Notes: a model not told the origin generated them from the letters alone. A DNA stretch of 64,000 bases from Eubacterium sp. AF16-48 (GCF_003479405.1 NZ_QUHB01000001.1:186001-250000), one strand, 5' to 3'; positions 34,495 to 43,707 are shown, counted from the first letter of the stretch. Program-made: numbers and translations.

Positions 34495-35100
34495 TTACAT
34501 AATTGTCACATGTGGACTCTTAATAACAGGCTGAATTTGTCTTCCACTAAGAGCTTTTTCAATGGTTTCTTCTATTAAATCTACATGCGCAATCATAGAA
34601 TTGGGCTTGGATATATAGTTATCCTGGCCAAATGGCACAAAGTAAATGTTCTTGGTATTTAATAGAATACCAATATTCTTAAGATTCATTCCCAGTGCGT
34701 CATTTGTACTTAAAAAAATAACCAGAGGACGGTTATTTCTAAGATGAGCCTTAGCTGCCATAAGAACAGGTGTGTCTGAAATGCCGTTTGCCAGCTTTGA
34801 CAATGTGTTACCGGTACAAGGTGCAATAATCATAAGGTCAAGCATTGATTTTGGCCCTATAGGTTCAGCGTCAGGTATGGTAACAATTGGCGGATGCCCA
34901 CTGATTTTCTCTGCAAGACTTAAAAAGTCCTTACATTTTCCAAACCTTGAGTCCGTTGAGGCAGCGTTATCTGAAAAAATCGTGATAATGTTTGCTTTTG
35001 TGTCAGCAAGGTGTTTCAGCTCTTCAAATACCTTCTTGTAAGTACAATATGAGCCTGTAATTCCAACACCAATATTCTTATCCTTAAAGTTATGAGCCAT
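34495..35100 (-). CDS. dpaB: Dipicolinate synthase subunit B
   Basis: A 201-residue flavoprotein-like subunit. It has the flavodoxin-type N-terminus NIGVGITGSYCTYKKV and the conserved MIIAPCTGNTLSKLANGISDTPV and NDALGMNLKNIG segments typical of SpoVFB/DpaB. With DpaA it oxidises the dihydrodipicolinate-pathway intermediate to dipicolinic acid, the major spore-core solute that binds calcium. The ATG directly follows the dpaA stop codon, so the pair is translationally coupled. Some Clostridia lack DpaAB and use EtfA instead; this strain has the classical enzyme. Confidence 0.93.
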   Translation of the reverse strand: MAHNFKDKNIGVGITGSYCTYKKVFEELKHLADTKANIITIFSDNAASTDSRFGKCKDFLSLAEKISGHPPIVTIPDAEPIGPKSMLDLMIIAPCTGNTLSKLANGISDTPVLMAAKAHLRNNRPLVIFLSTNDALGMNLKNIGILLNTKNIYFVPFGQDNYISKPNSMIAHVDLIEETIEKALSGRQIQPVIKSPHVTIM

Positions 35101-35916
35101 TTATCCCAGTCCTTTCTGTTTTAAATATGAAATAATGCTTTTAGCAATTAATTCCCCGGCTGCTTTAGGAGCTGTTTTTCCCGGCAATCCGGGGCATGTA
35201 ATAAGGGATATTCCATATTTTTCTGACAATTTTTTATCAAAGCCATATGGATAGCCTGCAATTTCAAAAAGAACACAGGATTTTTTTAAAAGACTCATGT
35301 TATATTCTGTGAAAATGACTTCAGGAACTGTATTAATTATAATGTCAAATTTATTAAGTCCCATGGAAAAATCGTCTTTTTCTAAGGTTTTGTATCCATA
35401 TGATACTGCCTGACTTAAATGTTTTTTTGTATGGTCATATATGGATACATCACAATTTAAGTTAAAAAGTCTCGAAGCAATATTAGTTCCGCATTTTCCA
35501 AAGCCTAAAATAAGCACTTTTGAATTATTAAGGGAAAAATCCGTATTTTTAATAATCTCACCAATTAATCCCTCGGCTGTAAGCATGGCATTACTCCAGA
35601 CCACATCTTCATCCTTTAAAACATCAATTAATTTAATATTTTTAGTAAAAAGTTTCATTATATCCTCACTGATGCTACCGGCAAATACAATTTGTTTCGG
35701 TTTTAAAAGTCCTAGAAATGTATCCACCGGAAAACCGGTATAGTAATCGCAATTTATATATTCATTATTTTTCACAAATGGAGTTCCTGCAACAATAATG
35801 TCAGTATTATTAAAATCCATGTTTGTTATTATTTCGGCATTATATCCGTTATTTTTCAAATATTCTTTTATATAAAACTGTCGTTTGTCACCTGAAATAA
35901 TAGAAATAGTTTTCAT
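35101..35916 (-). CDS. dpaA: Dipicolinate synthase subunit A
   Basis: A 271-residue dehydrogenase-like subunit. The N-terminal part (to about 110) is the DpaA-specific domain. The NAD(P)-binding Rossmann fold shows KVLILGFGKCGTNIASRL, and the C-terminus has the SpoVFA-type LITCPGLPGKTAPKAAGELI motif. I choose the ATG at 35916, with GGAGG 5 nt upstream, over the in-frame ATG at 35928 which overlaps that SD. A sigma-K-like promoter lies immediately upstream. This and dpaB show that the organism makes dipicolinate and hence heat-resistant spores. Confidence 0.93.
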   Translation of the reverse strand: MKTISIISGDKRQFYIKEYLKNNGYNAEIITNMDFNNTDIIVAGTPFVKNNEYINCDYYTGFPVDTFLGLLKPKQIVFAGSISEDIMKLFTKNIKLIDVLKDEDVVWSNAMLTAEGLIGEIIKNTDFSLNNSKVLILGFGKCGTNIASRLFNLNCDVSIYDHTKKHLSQAVSYGYKTLEKDDFSMGLNKFDIIINTVPEVIFTEYNMSLLKKSCVLFEIAGYPYGFDKKLSEKYGISLITCPGLPGKTAPKAAGELIAKSIISYLKQKGLG

Positions 35917-35932
35917 AATAACCTCCATGCTA

Positions 35933-35959
35933 TAAAATATGCTGAAATTATTTATCAGT
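35933..35959 (-). promoter_or_regulatory. Candidate sigma-K (late mother-cell) promoter for dpaA-dpaB-asnO
   Basis: On the minus strand, AC (35959-35958), 16 nt and CATATTTTA (35941-35933) fit the sigma-K pattern AC-N16-CATAnnnTA. This is a short consensus in AT-rich DNA, so the match is suggestive only; the gene content makes it plausible. Confidence 0.45.
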
Positions 35960-36065
35960 GATTAAAATAATAAAAAAATTGTCAGTGCCTCCAATAATAT
36001 ATTTTTATTTTCACTATTAAATGGTATACTGTAAGATATTTGAAATAATGCTTTTGGAGGAAAAG

Positions 36066-37628
36066 ATGGAAAAGAAGAATATAAGAAAAAAGTTAAAAAT
36101 TACTGCATTAATATTTAATATTCTGGTAACAGCGGCATTAATATTTTTAGAGGTTGTTTTTTATGATATTGCCTCATATAAAAACTATCTGCTGTTAGAA
36201 TATCTCCCGGTTAAGTATATTGTTTTTGCCGAGATATTTCTTGTGGTAATTTCAATTATTCCTTTCGTGGTAAAGAGAGGATTTAAAAGTAGGATTTTCT
36301 CAATTGTTTTGTCATTAATACTTATTGCAGCAATGGTAACATCAGGTATTTTAGGTATAACATATAATTCAAAAATCAAAGGCATGTTTACTAAAACAGA
36401 AGAAACCATTGATGAAATAGTTAAAAACTCTTTATTAGCCACAGACGAATATGGTGTGTATGTTCTTAAAGAAAATAAAGCCGAAAAGTTAAAACATGCC
36501 CTTAAGTATAAGTTCGGATATAACAGTCAGTTTTCATCAGAAGATATTAAAAATGTTTTAAATGCCATAGAAACTGAACTTACAGCTATTGTAGATAACG
36601 AAGAAATAAATGACCCTGTTACATTAGCACAGGAACTCTTAGAGGGAAATGTTGATGCAATTATTCTTAACCAGTCATTAATTGATGCCATTGAATCAGC
36701 AGGAGATGACACGGATGATGGAAAGAAAAATGGCAAATATTCTGATTTTACAGACAAAATTAAATGTATTTATACAACTACAGTGGAAAATGCCGTTGCC
36801 CAAATGAATGATAAGGGTAATGCCACAAAAAGATGTTTCAATGTATATTTAAGCGGAATTGATACAGAAGGAGACGTTACCGTTAAAAGTAGAAGTGACG
36901 TAAACATTATTATGTCAGTAAATCCTCTTACAGGTAACATTGTTCTTATTTCAACACCGAGAGATTACTATGTACCATTATCTATATCCAATGGTGTAAA
37001 GGACAAGCTGACCCATGCAGGAAATTATGGAATTGATGTATCTATGGACACTCTTAAAATGATTTATGGTGTAGATTTTGATTATTATGTACGACTTAAT
37101 TTTACGGGATTTGTTAAAATAATTGATGCCTTAGGTGGTATAGACGTTGATTCTGATTACGCATTTTCAGCGGCAGGATTTAGCTACAAAGAAGGTCTTA
37201 ATGAAAATTTAAGCGGAATAGAAGCCCTTTGGTTTGCAAGAGAAAGACATTCCTTTGCTGCAGGTGACCATCAGAGAGGCAGGGACCAGATGAAAGTAAT
37301 TGAATCTGTAATTGCCAAATGCCAGTCACCTGCATTACTGAAAAATTATGACAGTATTTTAAGTGAAATTAGTGAATGCTTTCAAACTAATATGACAAAG
37401 AAAAGCATTAAAGCTCTTGTAAGATTTCAGTTAAACCGTGCACCTAAGTGGAAAATAACACAGTACAGTGTAAGCGGTCAGGGAACATCAGATTACACAT
37501 ACAGTATTCCAAATCAGAAAGCATATGTTATGGTTCCTGATGAAAATACCATTAATACAGCTAAGCAGCTTTTAGAGGATAATAAGGAAAATAAGGATAT
37601 AAAAGAGCCTGAAAGTACAAAGGAGTAA
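36066..37628 (+). CDS. LytR-CpsA-Psr (LCP) family cell-wall polymer ligase
   Basis: A 520-residue membrane protein. Three N-terminal helices lie at about residues 10-105 (ITALIFNILVTAALIFLEVV; VKYIVFAEIFLVVISIIPFVV; IVLSLILIAAMVTSGILGI). An external domain carries the LCP catalytic core from about 285: NIIMSVNPLTGNIVLIS, TPRDYYVP (arginine that binds polyprenyl pyrophosphate), GGIDVDSD and ARERHSFAAGDHQRGRDQM. LCP enzymes transfer lipid-linked teichoic-acid-like or capsule polymers to peptidoglycan. GGAGG lies 5 nt before 36066; I reject upstream ATGs lacking an SD. The next gene starts 4 bp later, making an operon with the kinase-hydrolase fusion. Confidence 0.92.
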   Translation: MEKKNIRKKLKITALIFNILVTAALIFLEVVFYDIASYKNYLLLEYLPVKYIVFAEIFLVVISIIPFVVKRGFKSRIFSIVLSLILIAAMVTSGILGITYNSKIKGMFTKTEETIDEIVKNSLLATDEYGVYVLKENKAEKLKHALKYKFGYNSQFSSEDIKNVLNAIETELTAIVDNEEINDPVTLAQELLEGNVDAIILNQSLIDAIESAGDDTDDGKKNGKYSDFTDKIKCIYTTTVENAVAQMNDKGNATKRCFNVYLSGIDTEGDVTVKSRSDVNIIMSVNPLTGNIVLISTPRDYYVPLSISNGVKDKLTHAGNYGIDVSMDTLKMIYGVDFDYYVRLNFTGFVKIIDALGGIDVDSDYAFSAAGFSYKEGLNENLSGIEALWFARERHSFAAGDHQRGRDQMKVIESVIAKCQSPALLKNYDSILSEISECFQTNMTKKSIKALVRFQLNRAPKWKITQYSVSGQGTSDYTYSIPNQKAYVMVPDENTINTAKQLLEDNKENKDIKEPESTKE

Positions 37629-37632
37629 ATTA

Positions 37633-40600
37633 ATGGAGAAAAATAATAACCTTAAGAATGAAATAATTTCAACAAAAGCAAATACTTTAAAGGCATTAGA
37701 GAAAATTATCACAAAGGCGTTTATTGAAGAAATGCTTATTATTGTGGTAGAGGACTACGTAAAAAACAAAAGAGAGGTTGCCCTTAACATTGGGAAAAAG
37801 TTTAAGGGAGCAAAAATTGTTGTAAGAAGTTCATCTACAAACGAGGACTGTTACAAAAAGTCCAATGCAGGTCATTACACCAGTTTGTTGGATGTGGATT
37901 CATCTAATGTTACATCTGTAATAAATGCAATTGATGATGTTATTGCGTCCTATTCATCAGACATTGATGATATATCAAATCAGCAGGTATTAATTCAGCA
38001 TCAGGCAGTGGATGTAGCATACAGCGGGGTATTATTTACTTACGATATTCAGGGCCAGAGACCATATTATTTAATTAATTATGATGACAGTGGCTCAACG
38101 GATTCCGTTACCAGTGGTATTGGTGGAAAAACACTTTGGATAGCAAGAAACACCCGGTTAAACGAATTAGATGTGGAATGGTGTAACTTACTTACGGCTG
38201 TTAACGAAATTGAGGAACTTCTTAAGATACCCCTTGATATTGAGTTTGCAATTAATAAAAAAAATGAAGTTATTATTTTTCAGGTCAGACCTTTAGTGGC
38301 TAACTTTTCAAAAAATAAAAGGGCTTCTGAGAGTTTTAATGTTTTTTATGACAAAATAAATAATCTGAAAAATGATTATCGAAACATAAAGAATATAATA
38401 GATGGCAATTATATGATGTTTTCCGACATGGCATTTTGGAATCCGTCAGAAATTATTGGAACAAGTCCAAGAACATTGGATTATTCACTATATAGATTTA
38501 TTATAACGTCAAAGGCATGGAATGAAGGTCTGGTACCTATGGGATACAGGCGCTTAGACGACGAGCTCATGTACAAAATAGGTGTAAAGCCATATATAAG
38601 TCTGGAATATTCATTTTATTCCCTTATACCGGCTAAGCTTGATGAAGAGCTGGCTCAAAAATTAGTTTCATTCTATTCATCTAAGTTAAAAAAAGACGTT
38701 ACGGCACATGATAAGATAGAATTTGAAATTGTATATTCCAGCTATGACTTTAACACTTATCTTAGAACTACCGAGTTGTTAGACTATGGTTTTTCCAGCA
38801 GTGAGAGAAAACAAATAGTGGAAGCACTTAAAGAGCTTACATTTAATAATGTATCAAATTACAATGAAATTTCCGTTAATGATACCGGTGACATTAAGAA
38901 ACTTGAAAGTATAAGGAAACGGATTAAAGACAGATATGAGAATTGTTCTAACCCTCAGGAGTTGATTAAAGTTATAATTGAACTTCTTGAAAATATAAGA
39001 AGATTTGGAACACCACAGTTTACCCGTCAGGCAAGAATGGCTTTTATAGCAAGAAGTTTTTGCAGTTCCCTTGTGGCATCAGGATGGTTTGTTCAGGAAG
39101 ATATAGATAATTTTATGAAGGAAATTGCCACTGTATCTTCAGATTTTGAAAAAGATTACCAGGAATATTCTGCCGGTGAAATGACAAGAGATGATTTTAA
39201 CAGCAAGTACGGTCATTTAAGAAGTGGCACATATGACATAAGAACCGACAGTTACAATCAGATGGTATTTAGACCGGTTACAGGAACTTACAAGCCTCAA
39301 AAGGAAAAAGCAATAAAGACAGGGCTTAGCGAGGAAATTCTGGCAAAAGCATTATTATCTATTAATTTTGACATACCTGCAAAGGATTTTATTCATTTTA
39401 TGACAACGGCAATAGAAAGCAGGGAGTATTTTAAATTTGAATTTACAAAATCCCTTAGTCTTGCCATTGACTTAATACAAAGTCTTGGAAAAATATTAAA
39501 TATTGACAGAAATGATTTGTCCTGGATTTCCGTTGAGGATTTAGAGGATTGCAGAAGACTTGGAATAAAGGAAATAGAAGCTTTTCTTAAAAATGTAATA
39601 AAACAAAATCAGGATTATTACAATGAGTACTCAAACATAATTTTACCTGATGTAATTTTAAACGAAACAGGTATATCTGTTATTCCGGTAAATAAAGCAA
39701 GACCTAACTTTATTACTTCCAAAAAAGTAGAAGGTGAAGTTGTAAATTTAGAGCATGAAACCGATGAAGACCTTATGGATAAAATCGTAATGATTCCAAA
39801 GGCTGATCCGGGATATGAGTGGATATTTACTAAGGGAATTAAGGGCTTTATTACAAAGTACGGTGGAATGGCATCCCATATGGCAATAAGATGTGCAGAA
39901 TTTGAAATACCTGCTGCCATAGGATGTGGTGAAAAAATATATAATTATGCATCAGGCATTAATTACATGGAATTAGACTGTGCCAACGGCATTATCAAAG
40001 AGGGCATACAATGTGAGGATTTAAGGGCTCTTATTACCCAAAGAGAGGGAATTAATCAATATGGAGACCCTACAGATGTGTTAGAGGCAGCATACATTAG
40101 ATTTTATGAGCTATTGGGCTTTATACCACAGCCTGCGTCTAACTATGTAAAAAATGTCGGAAAATTGTTTGAGAGACAATGTGATCTTTTAATAGTAGCC
40201 GGAGGAGGAGCACTACCTGTTAAATATTATGACAGAAGCCATAATGAAGAATTGCAGCCCCACCGTGATATTATGGAAGATAAACTTATTAAGCATTGTA
40301 TAGGGGAAGGTATACCTATTATTGCCACCTGTCGTGGTATGCAGTATTTAAATGTTTTGTTTGGTGGAAAATTACTTTATCATCCTACTCTTGAAAGTGA
40401 CAGACCAAGGGGAGTTGATCACAAGGTTTATCTTGTTGAAGAAAACAGGGAAATATGGGTTAATAATTTCCATCAGGATGTGGTTCCGGCAGATGGTCTG
40501 GCACCATGTTTCAAGCCTCTTGCCATAGACAGGGAAAACAACACCATTGAGGCATTTGGTTCAGACGAAATGAAAATTCTTGCATTACAGTGGCATCCGG

Positions 40601-40680
40601 AAAGAAAATTTGCTACTGCAAATGCTCTTGAAGATACAAGACGTTTGGTTATTAATTTTATACAGCGTCATATTAAATAA
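37633..40680 (+). CDS. Fusion of an L-glutamine kinase-like PEP-synthase-type enzyme and a C26-type gamma-glutamyl hydrolase
   Basis: A 1015-residue cytoplasmic protein with four parts. Residues 1-240 form a PPDK/PEP-synthase ATP-grasp domain (VVRSSSTNED; INYDDSGSTDSVTSG; FQVRPL). Residues 250-670 are a helical region, probably substrate-binding. Residues 690-800 are the swivelling phospho-histidine domain (GGMASHMAIRCAE, His749). Residues 815-1015 are a class-I glutamine-amidotransferase/C26 domain with ATCRGMQ (Cys900), NNFHQD and QWHPE (His988, Glu990). In Campylobacter jejuni, Cj1418 (L-glutamine kinase) and Cj1417 (gamma-glutamyl-CDP-amidate hydrolase) have these two architectures as separate proteins for capsule phosphoramidate synthesis. 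The equivalence is inferred. The LCP gene 4 bp upstream fits surface-polymer modification. No cytidylyltransferase gene is nearby. Confidence 0.75.
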   Translation: MEKNNNLKNEIISTKANTLKALEKIITKAFIEEMLIIVVEDYVKNKREVALNIGKKFKGAKIVVRSSSTNEDCYKKSNAGHYTSLLDVDSSNVTSVINAIDDVIASYSSDIDDISNQQVLIQHQAVDVAYSGVLFTYDIQGQRPYYLINYDDSGSTDSVTSGIGGKTLWIARNTRLNELDVEWCNLLTAVNEIEELLKIPLDIEFAINKKNEVIIFQVRPLVANFSKNKRASESFNVFYDKINNLKNDYRNIKNIIDGNYMMFSDMAFWNPSEIIGTSPRTLDYSLYRFIITSKAWNEGLVPMGYRRLDDELMYKIGVKPYISLEYSFYSLIPAKLDEELAQKLVSFYSSKLKKDVTAHDKIEFEIVYSSYDFNTYLRTTELLDYGFSSSERKQIVEALKELTFNNVSNYNEISVNDTGDIKKLESIRKRIKDRYENCSNPQELIKVIIELLENIRRFGTPQFTRQARMAFIARSFCSSLVASGWFVQEDIDNFMKEIATVSSDFEKDYQEYSAGEMTRDDFNSKYGHLRSGTYDIRTDSYNQMVFRPVTGTYKPQKEKAIKTGLSEEILAKALLSINFDIPAKDFIHFMTTAIESREYFKFEFTKSLSLAIDLIQSLGKILNIDRNDLSWISVEDLEDCRRLGIKEIEAFLKNVIKQNQDYYNEYSNIILPDVILNETGISVIPVNKARPNFITSKKVEGEVVNLEHETDEDLMDKIVMIPKADPGYEWIFTKGIKGFITKYGGMASHMAIRCAEFEIPAAIGCGEKIYNYASGINYMELDCANGIIKEGIQCEDLRALITQREGINQYGDPTDVLEAAYIRFYELLGFIPQPASNYVKNVGKLFERQCDLLIVAGGGALPVKYYDRSHNEELQPHRDIMEDKLIKHCIGEGIPIIATCRGMQYLNVLFGGKLLYHPTLESDRPRGVDHKVYLVEENREIWVNNFHQDVVPADGLAPCFKPLAIDRENNTIEAFGSDEMKILALQWHPERKFATANALEDTRRLVINFIQRHIK

Positions 40681-40700
40681 TTGGAAATGAGGAAACTTTT

Positions 40701-41009
40701 ATGAATACAATCAGCGATAAAAAACTTCTGTGCTGGTCACAAAAATATAATCTTGAGAATTTAATTGTGGCAGGCTACCAGGGTGGATATCCTATTATAC
40801 AATTTAAACGTAGAGATGACATGCCGGTAGTTAATATGTCAAAACGTGAAATAAATTCCATTATAAGAAAAGCAGAAACCTATGGTGGAATCGAATTAGG
40901 GGTTGTATACAATCTTAGAAAAACAGCCTTTATTCTTGTAAATGATGACACAATAGTTATTTGTGGACATGAATATGTATTAGACAGAATATTAGAAAAA
41001 ATCTTCTAA
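40701..41009 (+). CDS. Small conserved-looking protein of unknown function in the LCP/kinase-fusion operon
   Basis: A 102-residue soluble protein with no signal or membrane segment. It has a strand-rich middle (LIVAGYQGGYPIIQFKRR), a helical SKREINSIIRKAETYGG segment, and a C-terminal VICGHEYVLDRILEKIF. I do not recognise a family. GAGG lies upstream of the ATG and the gene is 20 bp after the fusion gene, so it is probably co-transcribed. A role as an accessory or regulatory subunit of that enzyme is only a contextual guess. Confidence 0.55.
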   Translation: MNTISDKKLLCWSQKYNLENLIVAGYQGGYPIIQFKRRDDMPVVNMSKREINSIIRKAETYGGIELGVVYNLRKTAFILVNDDTIVICGHEYVLDRILEKIF

Positions 41010-41055
41010 TACAATGTAATAATTTTAACCAAATAATTTCAAATTAAAACACAAA

Positions 41056-41107
41056 TGTAACAAATTCGTAATATTTTATTGACAAAACGTAATAAATGCT
41101 GTATAGT
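41056..41107 (+). promoter_or_regulatory. Strong promoter with an upstream WalR (YycF)-like box
   Basis: TTGACA (41079-41084), a 17-nt spacer and TATAGT (41102-41107) form a near-consensus promoter. TGTAAC-N5-CGTAAT (41056-41072) matches the WalR box TGTWAH-N5-TGTWAH with one mismatch and ends 6 bp before the -35 box, where an activator would sit. Confidence 0.65.
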
Positions 41108-41150
41108 ACTCTTTGTGCACAGGATAAGTGCATAGAGAAGGAGTGTATTT

Positions 41151-41825
41151 ATGAATAAAACAAAACTCACTACTGGCATTGTTTTATTTGCCATGACACT
41201 TGTTATTACGGTTTCAAGTTGTTTCTATGGTAATGAAATAAACAATGATGTTAAGCTTACAGAAGATAAGGTTAAAGCTTTACAGTCAGTTAATGCAGAC
41301 ATTATTACGAAATCTGTTAATCAGGTTAGTAAGTTATCTACAAATGTTCTAAACACAAATACAGCAGCCACCAATAATTTATTAGCAGATACTTCAGAAG
41401 AGCCAATAGTTATTGAATCAAATGATTCAATAAAAATCACAAAAAAGAAGTCCAAATCTTCTAAGAGCAAGAAGAAAAAGAAGAAGAAATCAAAGAAAAC
41501 TGCTAAGAACAAGAGAAAAAAGAAAAAAAGTAAATATATAAAGGTTGGAACATTTAAAGTTACAGGTTATTGCAGTTGTGCAAGATGCTGTGGAAAGTCA
41601 ACAGGTATTACCGCATCAGGTACCGTGGCAACGGCAGGAAGAACTATAGCTGCAGATACATCACAGTTTTCATTTGGCTCAAAGGTTGTGATTAACGGTC
41701 ACACATATACTGTTGAAGACAGAGGTGGTGCTATCAGAGGAAACAGAATTGATATATTCTTCAGTTCCCATTCAAAGGCTTTAGACTGGGGTGTAAGATA
41801 CTGTGACGTTTATGTAAAAAGATAA
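41151..41825 (+). CDS. Secreted 3D-domain protein (YocH/RlpA-like wall enzyme)
   Basis: A 224-residue exported protein. The N-terminal signal ends in VSSC, so it may be a lipoprotein (Cys24). A linker with an extremely Lys/Ser-rich stretch (about 95-125) should bind anionic wall polymers. The C-terminal double-psi beta-barrel 3D domain starts at GTFKVTGYCSCARCCG and has the conserved aspartates in IAADTSQFSFG, VEDRGGAI and NRIDIFF. Such domains act on peptidoglycan. B. subtilis YocH, a 3D-domain wall hydrolase, is controlled by WalR, in line with the WalR-like box here. Four cysteines near residues 142-147 are unusual and may form disulfides or bind metal. Confidence 0.85.
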   Translation: MNKTKLTTGIVLFAMTLVITVSSCFYGNEINNDVKLTEDKVKALQSVNADIITKSVNQVSKLSTNVLNTNTAATNNLLADTSEEPIVIESNDSIKITKKKSKSSKSKKKKKKKSKKTAKNKRKKKKSKYIKVGTFKVTGYCSCARCCGKSTGITASGTVATAGRTIAADTSQFSFGSKVVINGHTYTVEDRGGAIRGNRIDIFFSSHSKALDWGVRYCDVYVKR

Positions 41826-41833
41826 GAACACAT

Positions 41834-41866
41834 AAAAAAGGAGCTTTACTATAAGTTCCTTTTTTA
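41834..41866 (+). terminator. Rho-independent terminator after the 3D-domain gene
   Basis: AAAAAAGGAGCTT (41834-41846) pairs with AAGTTCCTTTTTT (41853-41865) with one G-T pair. Confidence 0.85.
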
Positions 41867-41871
41867 CGTTA

Positions 41872-41900
41872 TTGAAATAGAGTTCCATTTAGTGTATAAT
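41872..41900 (+). promoter_or_regulatory. Promoter for glnS
   Basis: TTGAAA (41872-41877), a 17-nt spacer and TATAAT (41895-41900) lie 42 nt before the glnS start; the leader is too short for a T-box. Confidence 0.8.
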
Positions 41901-41942
41901 TTTAACAATTGTGTATAAAGTAATAAAAACCGGAGGCAAAAG

Positions 41943-43631
41943 ATGGCAATAGACACAGAAATTAATGAAAAAGAAAAAGCAGAATCAAGGAATTTTATTG
42001 AGCAGATAATTGACAATGATTTAGAAATAGGAAGATTTGACCATGTTCAAACAAGATTCCCACCGGAACCAAACGGATATCTTCACATTGGACATGCAAA
42101 ATCAATTCTTTTAAATTATGGACTTGCTAAGGAATACAACGGCAAGTTTAACATGAGATTTGATGATACAAACCCTACAAAGGAAAAGGAAGAGTTTGTT
42201 GAATCCATATTAAAAGATATCAAATGGTTAGGTGCAGACTGGGAAGACAGATTGTTTTTTGCATCAAATTACTTTGAACAGATGTATGAAGCAGCCGTAA
42301 AATTAATAAAAAAAGGAAAAGCATACGTTTGTGACCTTAGTTCAGACGAAATAAGGGAATACAGAGGAACTCTTAAAGAACCGGGAAAAAACAGCCCATA
42401 CAGAGACAGAAGTGTTGAAGAGAACCTTGTGCTTTTTGAAAACATGAAAAATGGTGTATATAAAGATGGTGAAAAAGTTTTAAGAGCCAAAATTGACATG
42501 GCAAGTCCTAATATTAATATGAGAGATCCTATTATTTACAGAGTTGCACATATGACACATCATAATACAGGAGATAAGTGGTGCATTTATCCTATGTACG
42601 ATTTTGCGCATCCTATTGAGGATGCCATAGAAGGAGTAACACATTCTATATGTACATTGGAATTTGAAGATCACAGACCTTTATATGACTGGGTTGTAAA
42701 TGAACTTGAGTATCCTAACCCACCAAGACAGATTGAATTTGCAAAACTTTATCTTACAAACGTGGTTACAGGAAAGAGATATATTAAGAAATTAGTTGAA
42801 GACGGAATTGTTGACGGTTGGGATGATCCGAGACTGGTTTCCATTGCAGCTCTTAGAAGAAGAGGTTTTACTCCTGAATCAATTAAGATGTTTGTTGAAT
42901 TGTGCGGTATTTCAAAGAGCCAGAGCTCTGTGGATTACGCTATGCTTGAATATTGTATCAGAGAAGATCTTAAGGCTAAAAAACCACGTATTATGGCTGT
43001 TTTAGATCCTGTAAAGGTTATTATTGATAATTATCCTGAAGGACAGGTTGAATGGCTTGACGTGGATAACAACGTTGAATGTCCTGAACTTGGTAGCAGA
43101 AAAGTACCTTTTAGCAGGGAATTATATATTGAAAGAGAAGATTTTATGGAGGAACCTCCTAAGAAATATTTCAGATTATTCCCAAGCAATGAAGTAAGAC
43201 TTATGAATGCCTACTTTGTTAAATGTGTTGACTATAAAAAAGACGAAAATGGAAATATAACTGAAATTCATTGCACATATGATCCTGAAACTAAAAGCGG
43301 AAGCGGTTTTACAGGAAGAAAGGTTAAAGGAACCATTCACTGGGTTTCTGCACCACATGCTGTGAAGGCAGAAGTAAGACTTTATGAGAATATTGTAGAT
43401 GAAGAGAAAGGAAAGTTAAATGAGGATGGAACCCTTAACTTAAATCCTAATTCTCTTACAGTTCTTAAGGAATGTTACATTGAGCCAAACATTTCAGATG
43501 TTAAGCCAGAGGATAAATTCCAGTTTGTGAGACAGGGTTATTTTTGTGCAGACATTAAGGATTATACAAAAGAACATCCGGTATTTAACAGAATTGTTTC
43601 ATTAAAGAGTTCTTTTAAACTTCCAAAATAA
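41943..43631 (+). CDS. glnS: Glutaminyl-tRNA synthetase
   Basis: A 562-residue class I synthetase. The HIGH motif is in [15 protein letters not shown] (about residues 38-52), followed by [12 protein letters not shown] and the discriminating [23 protein letters not shown] region. The KMSKS-equivalent loop reads [14 protein letters not shown] rather than the usual VMSKRKL, then [21 protein letters not shown]. The C-terminal anticodon-binding beta barrels follow; there is no C-terminal YqeY extension. GGAGG precedes the ATG. Having GlnRS means Gln-tRNA is charged directly and not only through GatCAB. Confidence 0.95.
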   Translation: MAIDTEINEKEKAESRNFIEQIIDNDLEIGRFDHVQTRFPPEPNGYLHIGHAKSILLNYGLAKEYNGKFNMRFDDTNPTKEKEEFVESILKDIKWLGADWEDRLFFASNYFEQMYEAAVKLIKKGKAYVCDLSSDEIREYRGTLKEPGKNSPYRDRSVEENLVLFENMKNGVYKDGEKVLRAKIDMASPNINMRDPIIYRVAHMTHHNTGDKWCIYPMYDFAHPIEDAIEGVTHSICTLEFEDHRPLYDWVVNELEYPNPPRQIEFAKLYLTNVVTGKRYIKKLVEDGIVDGWDDPRLVSIAALRRRGFTPESIKMFVELCGISKSQSSVDYAMLEYCIREDLKAKKPRIMAVLDPVKVIIDNYPEGQVEWLDVDNNVECPELGSRKVPFSRELYIEREDFMEEPPKKYFRLFPSNEVRLMNAYFVKCVDYKKDENGNITEIHCTYDPETKSGSGFTGRKVKGTIHWVSAPHAVKAEVRLYENIVDEEKGKLNEDGTLNLNPNSLTVLKECYIEPNISDVKPEDKFQFVRQGYFCADIKDYTKEHPVFNRIVSLKSSFKLPK

Positions 43632-43645
43632 TAAATACGGTAAAT

Positions 43646-43680
43646 AAAAAGGTTGCATCAATTGTGATACAACCTTTTTA
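43646..43680 (+). terminator. Rho-independent terminator after glnS
   Basis: AAAAAGGTTG(C)ATC (from 43646) pairs with GAT(A)CAACCTTTTT (ending at 43679) with one internal mismatch. The flanking A and T runs allow use in both directions. Confidence 0.8.
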
Positions 43681-43707
43681 TTTACTATAAATTATTAATC
43701 ATAATTC

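Noticed and set aside
41901..41942. T-box leader before glnS
   Set aside because: Only about 35-40 nt of leader follow the promoter; no specifier loop or T-box sequence can fit.
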